From assembly GCA_008729055.1 (NCBI GenBank), contig SDUX01000008.1, forward strand, positions 5,419,756 to 5,483,755: a stretch of 64,000 nucleotides of DNA, written 5' to 3'. Under the pieces are notes generated by a model. The model was not told where the DNA came from, searched no databases, and worked only from the letters and a program-made list of their open reading frames with translations. Shown here one piece after another: positions 56,436-64,000 of the stretch. Each line of letters starts with the position of its first letter. Position 1 is the stretch's first letter. Made by a program: the position numbers and the translations under genes. Source of the stretch: Pyropia haitanensis. Its lineage: Eukaryota; Rhodophyta; Bangiophyceae; Bangiales; Bangiaceae.

Positions 56436-57581
56436 ACCGCCGCCGCCCGTGGCGTGCCCGCCAGTCGTCGCCACCGCCGCCACGTTGGTGGGTGCCCCCG
56501 GCGGCGGCCGCGGCGGCGGGTTTGGCGGCGGCGGCGGCGGCGGCGGCGGGAGCGCCGCCGCCAGCGGCGCCCGCCGCCAGTGGCAGAGGCCAAAGTCGAT
56601 GAGCTTGACGCCCCCCCCCCCCCCCCCCGTCGCGACAATGTTGGCCAGCTTCACATCCCGGTGCGCGACGCCCGCCGCGTGGCACGCGGCGAGGCCGCCC
56701 AGCAGCTGCGCGGCCACCCGCAGCGCCGGGCGGATGCCAAACGCGCGGCGGCGGACGGCGGCGAGGAGGTCCCCCCCGCGGAGGGCCTCGGTGAGCAGGT
56801 ACACCGCGCGGGCGTCCTCCGCCACGTCCACGTACGCAACGATGGCGGGGTGGGGGGGGAGCGCCCGCAGCACCGCCACCTCCCGCCCGAGCGCCGCCCG
56901 CCCGGCGGCGCCCGCCGCGCCGGGCGCGTCTTTGGCGAGCACCTTGACCGCCACGGGCCGGCCGGTGGCGCGCTCCGCGGCGGTGAGGACGGGGGAGAGG
57001 CCGCTGGCGGCAAGGACGCCGGTGAGGGTGTAGCGGCGGGCGAGGCAGGGGGGGGTGGCGGCCGCCCAGGCGGTGGCGGTGGGGGGGGGGGGGTGGGGGG
57101 GGGGGGGGGCCCCGACGGTGCCCCCGCCGCGGCAGCGGCCGCACCGCCGCCGCCGTCGACGCTGCCGCCGCCGCCGCCGTCGACGGTGCGGCTCTTGCGG
57201 CCGCGGCCGTCGGCCGGGTGCGGCGACAGCCGTCCCGGGAGGCCACCGTCAAGGGGCGGCGGCGGCGGCGGCGGCTGCGCACAGCAGACAGTCACGGGCG
57301 ACGGCGGGGGTGAGCCGCCACGGCTGCCGCCGTCGCCGTCGCCGCTGCCGCTGCCGCCGCCGCCCCCACCGCCGCCGCCGTCACCGCCGCCCCCACCGCC
57401 GCCGCCGCCGCCGCCGCCGTCGACGGCGGCGGCGGCGGCGGTGACGGCGGTGGGGGACACGCCGCCACAGCCGTCGGCGCCCCCCCCGGGGCGGCCTTGC
57501 CCCGAGCGGGGGTGGCTGCCGCCGCCGCCGCCGCCGCCGCCGGCCCGGCGGCGGCGGCACCCCACGGCGTGGGGATGACAG

Positions 57582-57615
<34 letters not shown>

Positions 57616-57621
57616 GGCGGT

Positions 57622-57652
<31 letters not shown>

Positions 57653-57750
57653 GCGGCGGCGGTGGCGGCGGTCGCCGCGGCGGTGGCGGCGGTGGCGGTG
57701 GCGGCGGCGGCGGCGGCGGCGGCAGCGTCGACGGCGGCGGTGGTGGCCAT
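55553..57750 (-). CDS. Ser/Thr protein kinase with divergent glycine loop
   Basis: Start at ATG 57750 (MATTAAVDAAAA), then about 200 residues of Ala/Thr, Pro and Gly-rich sequence in which the frame changes, with SRGGSPPPSPVTVCCAQ and GRGRKSRTVDGGGG as ordinary-looking parts. The kinase domain begins ARRYTLTGVLAASGLSPVLTA and has VAVKVL (Lys), ALGREVAVL (helix C Glu), YLLTEALRGGDLL, HRDVKLANIV, LIDFGLCHW, GTPGYVCPEIV, DVYGVGVVLYALV. After the C run at 56155-56177 changes frame, the C-lobe ends VIAFLRALLAPRGADRPTA before the stop at 55553. The catalytic Lys, Asp, Asn and DFG are kept. The glycine loop lacks the usual GxGxxG. An insertion of about 85 residues sits between DFG and GTPGYVCPE, in the activation segment. 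The overall pattern is closest to the CAMK/SNF1-like type; no specific subfamily is claimed. Confidence 0.82.
55975..56042 (+). repeat. (GGT)n microsatellite
   Basis: Over 20 GGT units with few interruptions, encoding poly-Thr on the reverse strand in the low-complexity insertion in the C-lobe of the kinase gene, between LYALV and VIAFL. Confidence 0.85.
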
Positions 57751-57953
57751 GGTCACCGACGCGGCCGCACGGTGCCGTGGGGGGCTGGCGTGGGCTGGTG
57801 GGGTGTGCGTGGGGGGGGGGAAGGCGTCGGCACTGGGGTGGGGGGGGTGGGCGCGGCGCCGGCGGCAACGGGGGTGGGGGGCCCGCCGCCGCCACCGCGG
57901 CGCCGCCGCGCTTGAAGGCCACCGCCGGCCGCGGCGGCCGCGGCGGCCCGCCG

Positions 57954-57984
<31 letters not shown>

Positions 57985-58714
57985 CGCGCCGCCCGCCGCG
58001 ACCGCCGCGCGCCGCCCCGCCGCGTGCACCGCCGGCGGCGGCGGCGGCGGCGGCCGCCGCGGCCGCCGCGCGGCACGGCGGCACACGGGCAACGGCGGGG
58101 CGCGGGCGGCGCGGCGGGGCGGGGCCCCCCCCCCCCGGCAGCCGAGAGCGGGGCGGCCGCCGGTGCCGCCGCCGCCCCCCCCCCCCCGCCGGCCGGCCGC
58201 GCACGTGCCACCGCCGCCGCGTCGGCGGGGACACCCGCGGCGGCCACCCCGCGCGGCTGGGGGGGTACACGGGGCGGCACGCTCCCGCTCGGCACGCGCC
58301 CCCCCCCCCCCCTCCCTCCCCCCGGCCGCCCCAGCCGCGGCGCGGCGCGGCGCGGCGCCCCCCCCCCCCCCCCCCGCCGCCCCCACCCACACCATCCTGG
58401 TGCAAAGCACACGGGAGCGGCCAGCAGCGGCGGCTCCCCCCTCCCGCCCGTCTCGCCGTGGGAGGGCGCCGCCGCCGTCAGCCCGCGGCGCGGCGGTAGC
58501 CCGTCGAGGCGGGGGCGTCACCCCCCGCCTCCCCCCCCTCACCCCCCCCCCCCCCTCCCCCCCCCCCCCCGCCCTCACACCCGCGGCGGCACGGACTGGA
58601 CAGGCCCGTAGCGACGGTGCAGTACAGTACAGCACCCCGCCGGCCGCCACTCCTCCGTGCCCGTCACGCCGTCGGCCCCAGCGCAGTGGGCTCTAAACCG
58701 GGATCCATGCAGTC
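57751..58714. other. GC-rich spacer upstream of the kinase gene
   Basis: C runs, G runs and CCG repeats with open frames on both strands but no motif. It should contain the promoter of the kinase gene starting at 57750. No gene is supported. Confidence 0.4.
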
Positions 58715-59900
58715 GGCTCTTCAAGCCGGAAGGGCTTGAACAAACCTTGATTTTCCTTGAAGTGGTCGCACGCGCCGCGGCGGCCGCCGCCCCAACTGAG
58801 TGGATTAGAGGCCGATCCTCACACTTAAAAGGTTGACAAATACGGTAAAGTATATTGAAGGGAGGTGATGGGTTCCCTACTAAGGAGCATCCAATTGGCT
58901 GTCAAGTTTCGGTAACTCTCCATCACAGTCCTCGCGGGGACCACGAAGGCCATCCCTGAGCGGCCGACAATCCCTCTCCACGGCCCGGCTGATGACGCCG
59001 GACGAAGCGCATCGGAAGACACAAACAGGCCCGTCTACAATCTTCATCCGCACCGCGTGCTTCGGTGACACCACCAGCCACACGAACGTCACAGTGTATT
59101 TCAAGCCAACGCATATTGTCCATGATAGCTCGCCGCCGTGTTCCCCGCACCCTCCTGATGTCCTCTCCCTTGTTCCACCAGCACAACGAGAAAGAAACTC
59201 TTGTCACAACACCAAGTTGTGAGCCAGACCAGAGCACCGACCGCTGGAGGATTTTTTAGCACGCACGCTCCAGAACGTTGGCGTGTACGAGGTGCATCGA
59301 GTTGGAGCCGTACGCAGCTCCTGAAGTTCCGCATACCCACTTCCTTTCGCTCCATGACATGGTCGTTACCGTGTTCGGTTGCTCACGTCGCGGTCAATAG
59401 GTACCCTGATGTACACGCAAGTGCTTCGGGTGCCTGTCAGTGTCGTCGGAGAGAAGCAAGCCGACGGTTGGGAGCGTACTGTACCGCGTAATTGAAAAAA
59501 AAACTCTCAGGAAGATCTGGAGGCCGCCGAGATACGGCGTACGCCTCACGTGATCAACTCCGGCGAGCTGCATAAATGCCGGGATACAATCCCAGAAACA
59601 TGGGACTTTTCGGGTGAAACGGGGGCTACAAGCTCTTGTCGATGCTGTACTTCTATTAGGACAGCGTGATCACGCTTAATACGGCGCGAGAGCTGTGTGC
59701 ATTAGCACTTGAAGAAAGCTTGATAAACCTTGAATAATTGGTCATGACCTGGGTGGACATCATCGTTCAGTACATCACTGTATAGCCCGCACTGAGACGC
59801 ACCTTGTGGTGTATCGCAACCCCATGTCCGAGCAGGTGTTCATAATGACTTCAAGGTTGATCACGTTTTCTTCAACAAATCGGCCTTTACGGGGTCTCTA
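58715..59900. mobile_element. Candidate DNA-transposon-type insertion with inverted repeats
   Basis: A 1.2-kb island of balanced composition inside very GC-rich DNA. A 28-base arm at 58736-58763 is inversely repeated at 59848-59875, with about 22 matches by eye, including CCTTGAAGT at the inner end and TTGAA at the outer end. A third copy of the motif lies near 59715-59738 and matches the right arm at about 21 of 24 positions. A short inverted repeat TTCAAGCC/GGCTTGAA lies just outside at 58720-58740. There is no long frame with a transposase. Imperfect terminal repeats plus subterminal copies suggest a decayed or non-autonomous DNA transposon; exact ends are unknown. Confidence 0.4.
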
Positions 59901-61179
59901 GGGCACTTCATGATCGCCCTGGATCGTGATTTCTGCAAGGTTCTGCTTTTGAAAAGCGCTTGAAGAGGATCCCGCAACAAAGCCCACTGCGCAGTCGTGG
60001 CGCGGCCGGCCGTCGACGCTGGCCGGTCGGGCACGCACGCCGCTCGTGCCACCGGGACCCCCCCCCCACCCCCCGCCCCCCCCCCCGCCGCCGCCGCTCC
60101 CGAGGCCACCCCCACCACCGGCCAGCAGCGGCGCGTCTGCCGCAGGGCCATTGGCCGGCCGGCCGCCTGTTGGCAGTCGCGGGCACCCGCGGCGTGGCGG
60201 GGCGGGCGCCTCCTCGCCTGTCTTCCCTCCCCCCGCCCCCACCCCCCGGGAACATGCAAATAGAGGCGGGGGGGGGGGGGGGGGGGGTGGGGAGGGGGCG
60301 CACGGCGTGCCGCGGTTCACAAACCCACCCGCAGATTTCTGCGCCACGGTCGCCACCCGCACGTCCGCCTTCCAGAGCCGTGCAGGCGGGGCGTGGACGC
60401 GGCGGACCCCCCCCCCCTCGACCCCCCCCCCCCCCCGCCTAGGCGTGCGGCGCCAGTGTCTCACGGGGGGGGGCTCTCGCCGATGGGGCACTGGCGGAAC
60501 GGGGTAGGGCGGCCCGGGGGGGGGGGCGAGGCGGGCGGCCGCGCGTGGCGTGACCCGCCGCCGCGGCCACCGTGACGATGGCCGCCGCGGCGGCCGCCGC
60601 GGCGGCGGTCGCGGCAACGCGCCGGCGCGCACGGGCGGCCGCCCTCTGCGGCGGGCCGCCGCGGGCGGTTGCCGTGGGGGGGGCGGCCGCCGCGGCGGTG
60701 GGACCAGCGGGATCTGCGCGAATCTCCCGTCCGCCCCTCCATCCGCGGTTTCTCCCCGTCTGGGGGGGGCGCCCGCGTCTGCGCCGCTCGACCCACGTGG
60801 GACGCGGCTGGCCGCCGGGCCGCCGCGTGCCCCCCGTCGGGCGGCGCCACCGGGGCGGGCCTGTTGACGAACGACCGTGCCCCTGTAACGGGGCATCACG
60901 AGTGAAGATCGCGAGGCAAGGTGGAGTTGACCGCCGGCGGGACATTACCACCAACTTGGTCATCCAGTAGCCGGACAAGTCCCGCGCGGGGGGGGAACAA
61001 GTGCGGCACCACGAGAGGAGGGATGATCGAGCGAGAGAGACGCGTGGCCCACGGTGGCGACTGACCAGACTAGAGAGGGGCACCCGCGAGACGATGTGGG
61101 GCCCGCCGTGTGGAGTGGGCAGGCGAGGAACGGGGACCCCCATACGGAGGTCCTCGGGGGGACCAAGGCGCGCCCACAC
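59901..61179. other. Spacer before the retrotransposon, no gene supported
   Basis: 59.9-60.9 kb is GC-rich with C and G runs. A forward frame near 60578-60970 starts [22 protein letters not shown], like a transit peptide, but nothing conserved follows. 60.95-61.18 kb is purine-rich flanking sequence of the retroelement. Confidence 0.4.
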
Positions 61180-61352
61180 TGTTGGGGCGAGTGGGGGAGT
61201 GGACCGGCGAGAGACACCGACCCCTGAGTGTGCATTGAGGGGGGTAGCCCCAGCGAGGCTGAATGAGAGAAAGGGGGCTGAGGCAGACGCGGGCGCGCGG
61301 CGCCACACGAGAGAGGAAAAAGAGCAACGCGTACTGCACCTGATTGCCAACA
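61180..61352 (+). repeat. Candidate 5' LTR (173 bp)
   Basis: Begins TGTTGG at 61180 and ends CCAACA at 61352, giving the 5'-TG...CA-3' ends and a 6-base perfect terminal inverted repeat. The right end directly abuts the primer-binding site, as required. The left end is inferred from the inverted repeat alone, since the 3' LTR is outside the window. 173 bases is short but within the range of copia elements. Confidence 0.5.
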
Positions 61353-61366
61353 GGTTATGGGCCCAG
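61353..61366 (+). promoter_or_regulatory. Primer-binding site matching initiator tRNA-Met anticodon arm
   Basis: GGTTATGGGCCCAG is the exact complement of CTGGGCCCATAACC, the anticodon stem-loop region of eukaryotic initiator methionine tRNA, not of its 3' acceptor end. Drosophila copia is primed this way, by a 5' half of tRNA-iMet. The site begins right after the candidate LTR. Confidence 0.75.
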
Positions 61367-61473
61367 TGCCCGTGGTATTACTCCCACGTACACTTCACTG
61401 TGAGTACTCGTTCCCCCGCCTGTGACAGACTCACTCATCCCGTCACGGTCTTCACGGCTAGCGCCCGGTGGAG

Positions 61474-64000
61474 ATGGCGGAGTTGGGAGGGTCCGCGGGG
61501 CTGATGCCCAAAAAGTTGGACATGGACTACACGACATGGGCCGTGCAGTTCCAGGCCTACCTTGAGACGGTAGAACTATGGGAGACGATTGAGCAACCTC
61601 TGCCCCCCAACCCCACGGAGCAGCAAGGGGAGTACGATCGCTGGAAGAGAATCGATCGGCGAGCCCTTGGCCGCATCAAGCTGGGGCTTTCACCCGCCCA
61701 CCTGAACAAGTTGGACGGGTGTACTACTGCGAAGGGGGCGTGGGACAGGCTTAAGAGTGCCTTCCACGCGTCAACCATGGCCCGCGAGGTTCAACTGGAG
61801 CGAGAAATGGCCGGACTACGCAAGGCAACTGGAGAGACCATAATGGCCTACGCGGGGCGAGCAAAGGGGATACGCGTCGAGCTGGCGGGGGTGTCGGAGG
61901 ACCAGATGACCGACCGGCGCGCGATCGTCCACCTGCTGGCGGGTATCATCGAACCTGAGTACGAGGCTATTGTGACCGTCCTCACGAACCAGCACGACCC
62001 ACTCACCTGGGAAGAAGTGGTAGCACGACTCCTCGTAGCTGAGGCAAGCATTAAGAACAAGCAAGCGATGACGGAAACATCGACGGCAGTATCAACAACG
62101 GGGTCGACTGGCGCGTACGGCGCCACGGCAGAAGAAAGGAAGCGACGGGCGGCCGAGCGGCGCCGCCGAATCACGTGCTGGAACTGTGGGGCGCGGGGGC
62201 ACTACTCAAACGAGTGCACCCGCATGGGAGGCGGCCATGGCGGGGGTGGGGGGCCCCCAAGTGGTAGTGGCCAAGGCGGCGCGGCGGCCCCGACAAGCGG
62301 TACCAATGTCGGCGGCTTCCTTGGGACCGCTGCTCTGGGCGCGCGCGTCACCCAGCGGACCGTCGGGCGTCCAGATTACGGGCGCCCGACGCCAGAAGCC
62401 GACCAGGTTACGCCCTGTGCAAGTCCAGCGAGGGTCGAATCACCTCGACGGACCACTGGCCAAACGGACTGGGTGGTGGACTCGGGGGCGACCCGACACA
62501 TGTCCAAGGACGTGATGATGTTCACGCACTACCAGGCGGAGCAATCCAGAGACGTGACTCTGGCGGACGGGCGGTGCATCCCGATTGTCGGCGAAGGAGA
62601 CGTCAAGTTTATGGGCAACCAGGGGTGGGAGCTGTCCCTCAGCGAAGTGGTGCACGTGCCAACGATTGCCACCAACCTGCTGTCGGTCCGAGGGATGACG
62701 AAAAAGGGCGCCAAGGTGGTCTTTGAAGACGATACGTGCACCATTACCAAGGCGGGCATCACCGTGGCCATCGCGTACGCAGACGAGAACGACCAGTATG
62801 TGATCCATGCCAACGACAACGGTGCGAAGCGGACTACCCACGCCAACGTTGCCACCTACCCTCAAGGCGGACAGTGGGAGAATCTTTGGCACCGGCGGAC
62901 TGGCCACCTAGCAGTGGGTCGTCTGCCAACAATGGCAAAGGTGGTCAACGGGATGGGTGTGCCCGTCGCTGGTGAATCACAGCCGATGGGTGCCATTTGT
63001 CAACCGTGCGTGGAGGCGCGCATGCAGAGTGCTCCTTACGACTCGAGCGATCGAACGACCACGCGGCCGCTTGAGAAAATGCACGTGGACCTGGTCGGGC
63101 CGCTACCCCCGTCCCGCGGGGGCGCTCGGCACTTCGTTGCCATCGGAGATTACTACACCGAGCTGATGGTCGCCACCGCTCTGAGGACCAAGAGTGAGGC
63201 AGGCGCAGCGCTGCGCACCTGGATCGATCGGCTGGACGTGCAAGTCGGGCGAAAGGCAGCGCGCATCCGGATGGACGGAGCCAAGGAGATCGCAACCAGC
63301 AACGAGATGGTCGCGTACTTCAACGGGAAGGGCATCACCGTCGAGACGACTGCCCCATACACCCCTCAACAGAACGGACGATCAGAGCGCATGAACCGGA
63401 CCATTATGGAGCACCTCCGTGCCGTACTGTTGGAATCTGGCCTGCCCACCGACCTTTGGGCAGAGGCTCTTCAGGCGGTGCTCTACACGATGAACCTGTC
63501 ACCCACGATGGATGGAAAGTCGACGCCTTATGAGCGGTTTTATGGCAGAAAGGCAGACGTACGACACCTACGAGTATGGGGCAGTAAGGCGTATGCCCTG
63601 AAGTTCAACAAGGAGCAGCGGAAGCTGGAGTCGAAGGTGATGGTTGGATGGATGGTAGGATACGCCACGGGCGGCAAGGCCTACCGCGTACTGTCAGCGG
63701 ACAACGGGACCATCTACGTCCGTCGGGACGTAGTGGTCGACGAGAGCCTACCACCGACGCCGGCTGCCGCCGGACCGAGCACCTACCCCACAAGTGACGC
63801 GGGGAATGGGGGAGCTAGTGGTACCGACGGGAGGGACGACGGACCAAACCCTCCCAGAGAAGGCACCACGGGGCAATGGGCAGAGCCCTTTGGGACGCCC
63901 CCGTTGTCGGACCCCGCTACTTCATCGGGTAGCACCGGAGTACGAGAGCCGTATGACCTCCGGCCACGGAGCAACCTTCCTGGGGCGGCGGGGAGCGGTG
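61474..64000 (+). CDS. Copia gag-pol polyprotein, 5' part (gag, protease, integrase)
   Basis: ATG at 61474 (MAELGGSAGLMPKKLDMDY); an in-frame stop at 61459 limits the start. 842 codons are open to the right edge. Gag of the UBN2 type (WAVQFQAYLETVELWETIE; KGAWDRLKSAF), then a CCHC zinc knuckle at 62176-62217 (CWNCGARGHYSNEC, spacing C-2-C-4-H-4-C). Aspartic protease active site DSGA at 62479. GAG-pre-integrase/zinc region with HRRTGH and CQPC (about 62.89-63.01 kb). Integrase core with Asp at 63088 (MHVDLVGP), Asp at 63274 (RMDGAKE) and Glu at 63385 (NGRSERMN); the second Asp and Glu are 37 codons apart, as in copia integrases. Then VGWMVGYATGGKAYRV and RRDVVVDE. All catalytic residues are present and there is no stop, so this copy may be young or active. 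The window ends before reverse transcriptase. Confidence 0.93.
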   Translation, partial: MAELGGSAGLMPKKLDMDYTTWAVQFQAYLETVELWETIEQPLPPNPTEQQGEYDRWKRIDRRALGRIKLGLSPAHLNKLDGCTTAKGAWDRLKSAFHASTMAREVQLEREMAGLRKATGETIMAYAGRAKGIRVELAGVSEDQMTDRRAIVHLLAGIIEPEYEAIVTVLTNQHDPLTWEEVVARLLVAEASIKNKQAMTETSTAVSTTGSTGAYGATAEERKRRAAERRRRITCWNCGARGHYSNECTRMGGGHGGGGGPPSGSGQGGAAAPTSGTNVGGFLGTAALGARVTQRTVGRPDYGRPTPEADQVTPCASPARVESPRRTTGQTDWVVDSGATRHMSKDVMMFTHYQAEQSRDVTLADGRCIPIVGEGDVKFMGNQGWELSLSEVVHVPTIATNLLSVRGMTKKGAKVVFEDDTCTITKAGITVAIAYADENDQYVIHANDNGAKRTTHANVATYPQGGQWENLWHRRTGHLAVGRLPTMAKVVNGMGVPVAGESQPMGAICQPCVEARMQSAPYDSSDRTTTRPLEKMHVDLVGPLPPSRGGARHFVAIGDYYTELMVATALRTKSEAGAALRTWIDRLDVQVGRKAARIRMDGAKEIATSNEMVAYFNGKGITVETTAPYTPQQNGRSERMNRTIMEHLRAVLLESGLPTDLWAEALQAVLYTMNLSPTMDGKSTPYERFYGRKADVRHLRVWGSKAYALKFNKEQRKLESKVMVGWMVGYATGGKAYRVLSADNGTIYVRRDVVVDESLPPTPAAAGPSTYPTSDAGNGGASGTDGRDDGPNPPREGTTGQWAEPFGTPPLSDPATSSGSTGVREPYDLRPRSNLPGAAGSG

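Larger units (their letters stand above)
61180..64000 (+). mobile_element. Ty1/copia-type LTR retrotransposon, cut by window edge
   Basis: Contains, in order, a candidate 5' LTR, a primer-binding site, a leader of about 107 bases and an open gag-pol frame reaching the right edge. Integrase lies before the place of reverse transcriptase, and the protein has no chromodomain up to the edge; the gene order protease-integrase (RT to follow) defines the copia superfamily. Composition is visibly less GC-rich than the neighbouring genes and homopolymers are few, so its frame is unbroken. Reverse transcriptase, RNase H and the 3' LTR must lie beyond the window. Confidence 0.9.

Noticed and set aside
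60578..60970. Forward frame starting with a transit-peptide-like Ala/Arg stretch
   Set aside because: Nothing conserved follows the leader; the same DNA is open on the reverse strand.
1..64000. CRISPR array, bacterial operons, Shine-Dalgarno sites or tRNA genes
   Set aside because: No spaced direct repeats, no clustered co-directional genes with ribosome sites, and no tRNA cloverleaf I could recognise; the protein set and introns are eukaryotic.

Overview
The window is eukaryotic nuclear DNA of extreme GC content. It is dense in G and C homopolymers and in short GC-rich repeats, with low-complexity Ala/Gly/Pro stretches inside otherwise conserved proteins. Most genes have no intron I can see: a GCN1-like gene of about 9.3 kb shows none, and only two introns are supported in the whole window. 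Together with an NADPH oxidase that has extra membrane helices between its FAD and NADP domains, this fits best with a bangiophyte red alga (Porphyra/Pyropia/Bangia type). That assignment is inference; a GC-rich green alga would normally be intron-rich.

Layout. 1-8.8 kb is mostly low-complexity spacer, with a possible reverse-strand protein running off the left edge and a possible Ala-rich coding end at 5.4-6.3 kb. 8.8-12.3 kb is a long disordered protein with repeated RRxS/T sites. 12.9-14.5 kb is a LipB-type octanoyltransferase, converging on a secreted alpha carbonic anhydrase (14.8-15.7 kb, reverse). 18.2-19.9 kb is a choline/ethanolamine kinase. 21.3-30.6 kb is GCN1, the HEAT-repeat activator of GCN2. 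31.6-32.4 kb is a small DnaJ-type zinc-finger protein with a plastid-like N-terminus. 33.2-36.3 kb (reverse) is a NOX/RBOH-type oxidase in two exons. 36.3-41.1 kb is gene-poor and less GC-rich, and holds a MITE-like element at about 37.9-38.5 kb. 41.1-45.9 kb is an ACT-domain Raf-like kinase. 46.8-48.4 kb (reverse) is the rRNA-processing methyltransferase RRP8. 49.2-51.2 kb is an unrecognised Ala-rich protein. 51.4-52.9 kb (reverse) is an ankyrin-JmjC protein with a signal anchor. 55.6-57.8 kb (reverse) is a Ser/Thr kinase with a divergent glycine loop. 58.7-59.9 kb looks like a DNA-transposon-type insertion. From about 61.2 kb to the right edge there is an apparently intact Ty1/copia retrotransposon (candidate LTR, primer-binding site, gag, protease, integrase), cut off before reverse transcriptase.

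The genes are unrelated housekeeping and signalling genes and do not form a pathway. Almost every conserved gene changes reading frame at a long G or C homopolymer. I read this as homopolymer length error in the assembly rather than decay, because the conserved residues on both sides are intact. Coordinates of such genes are spans that include the frame changes.
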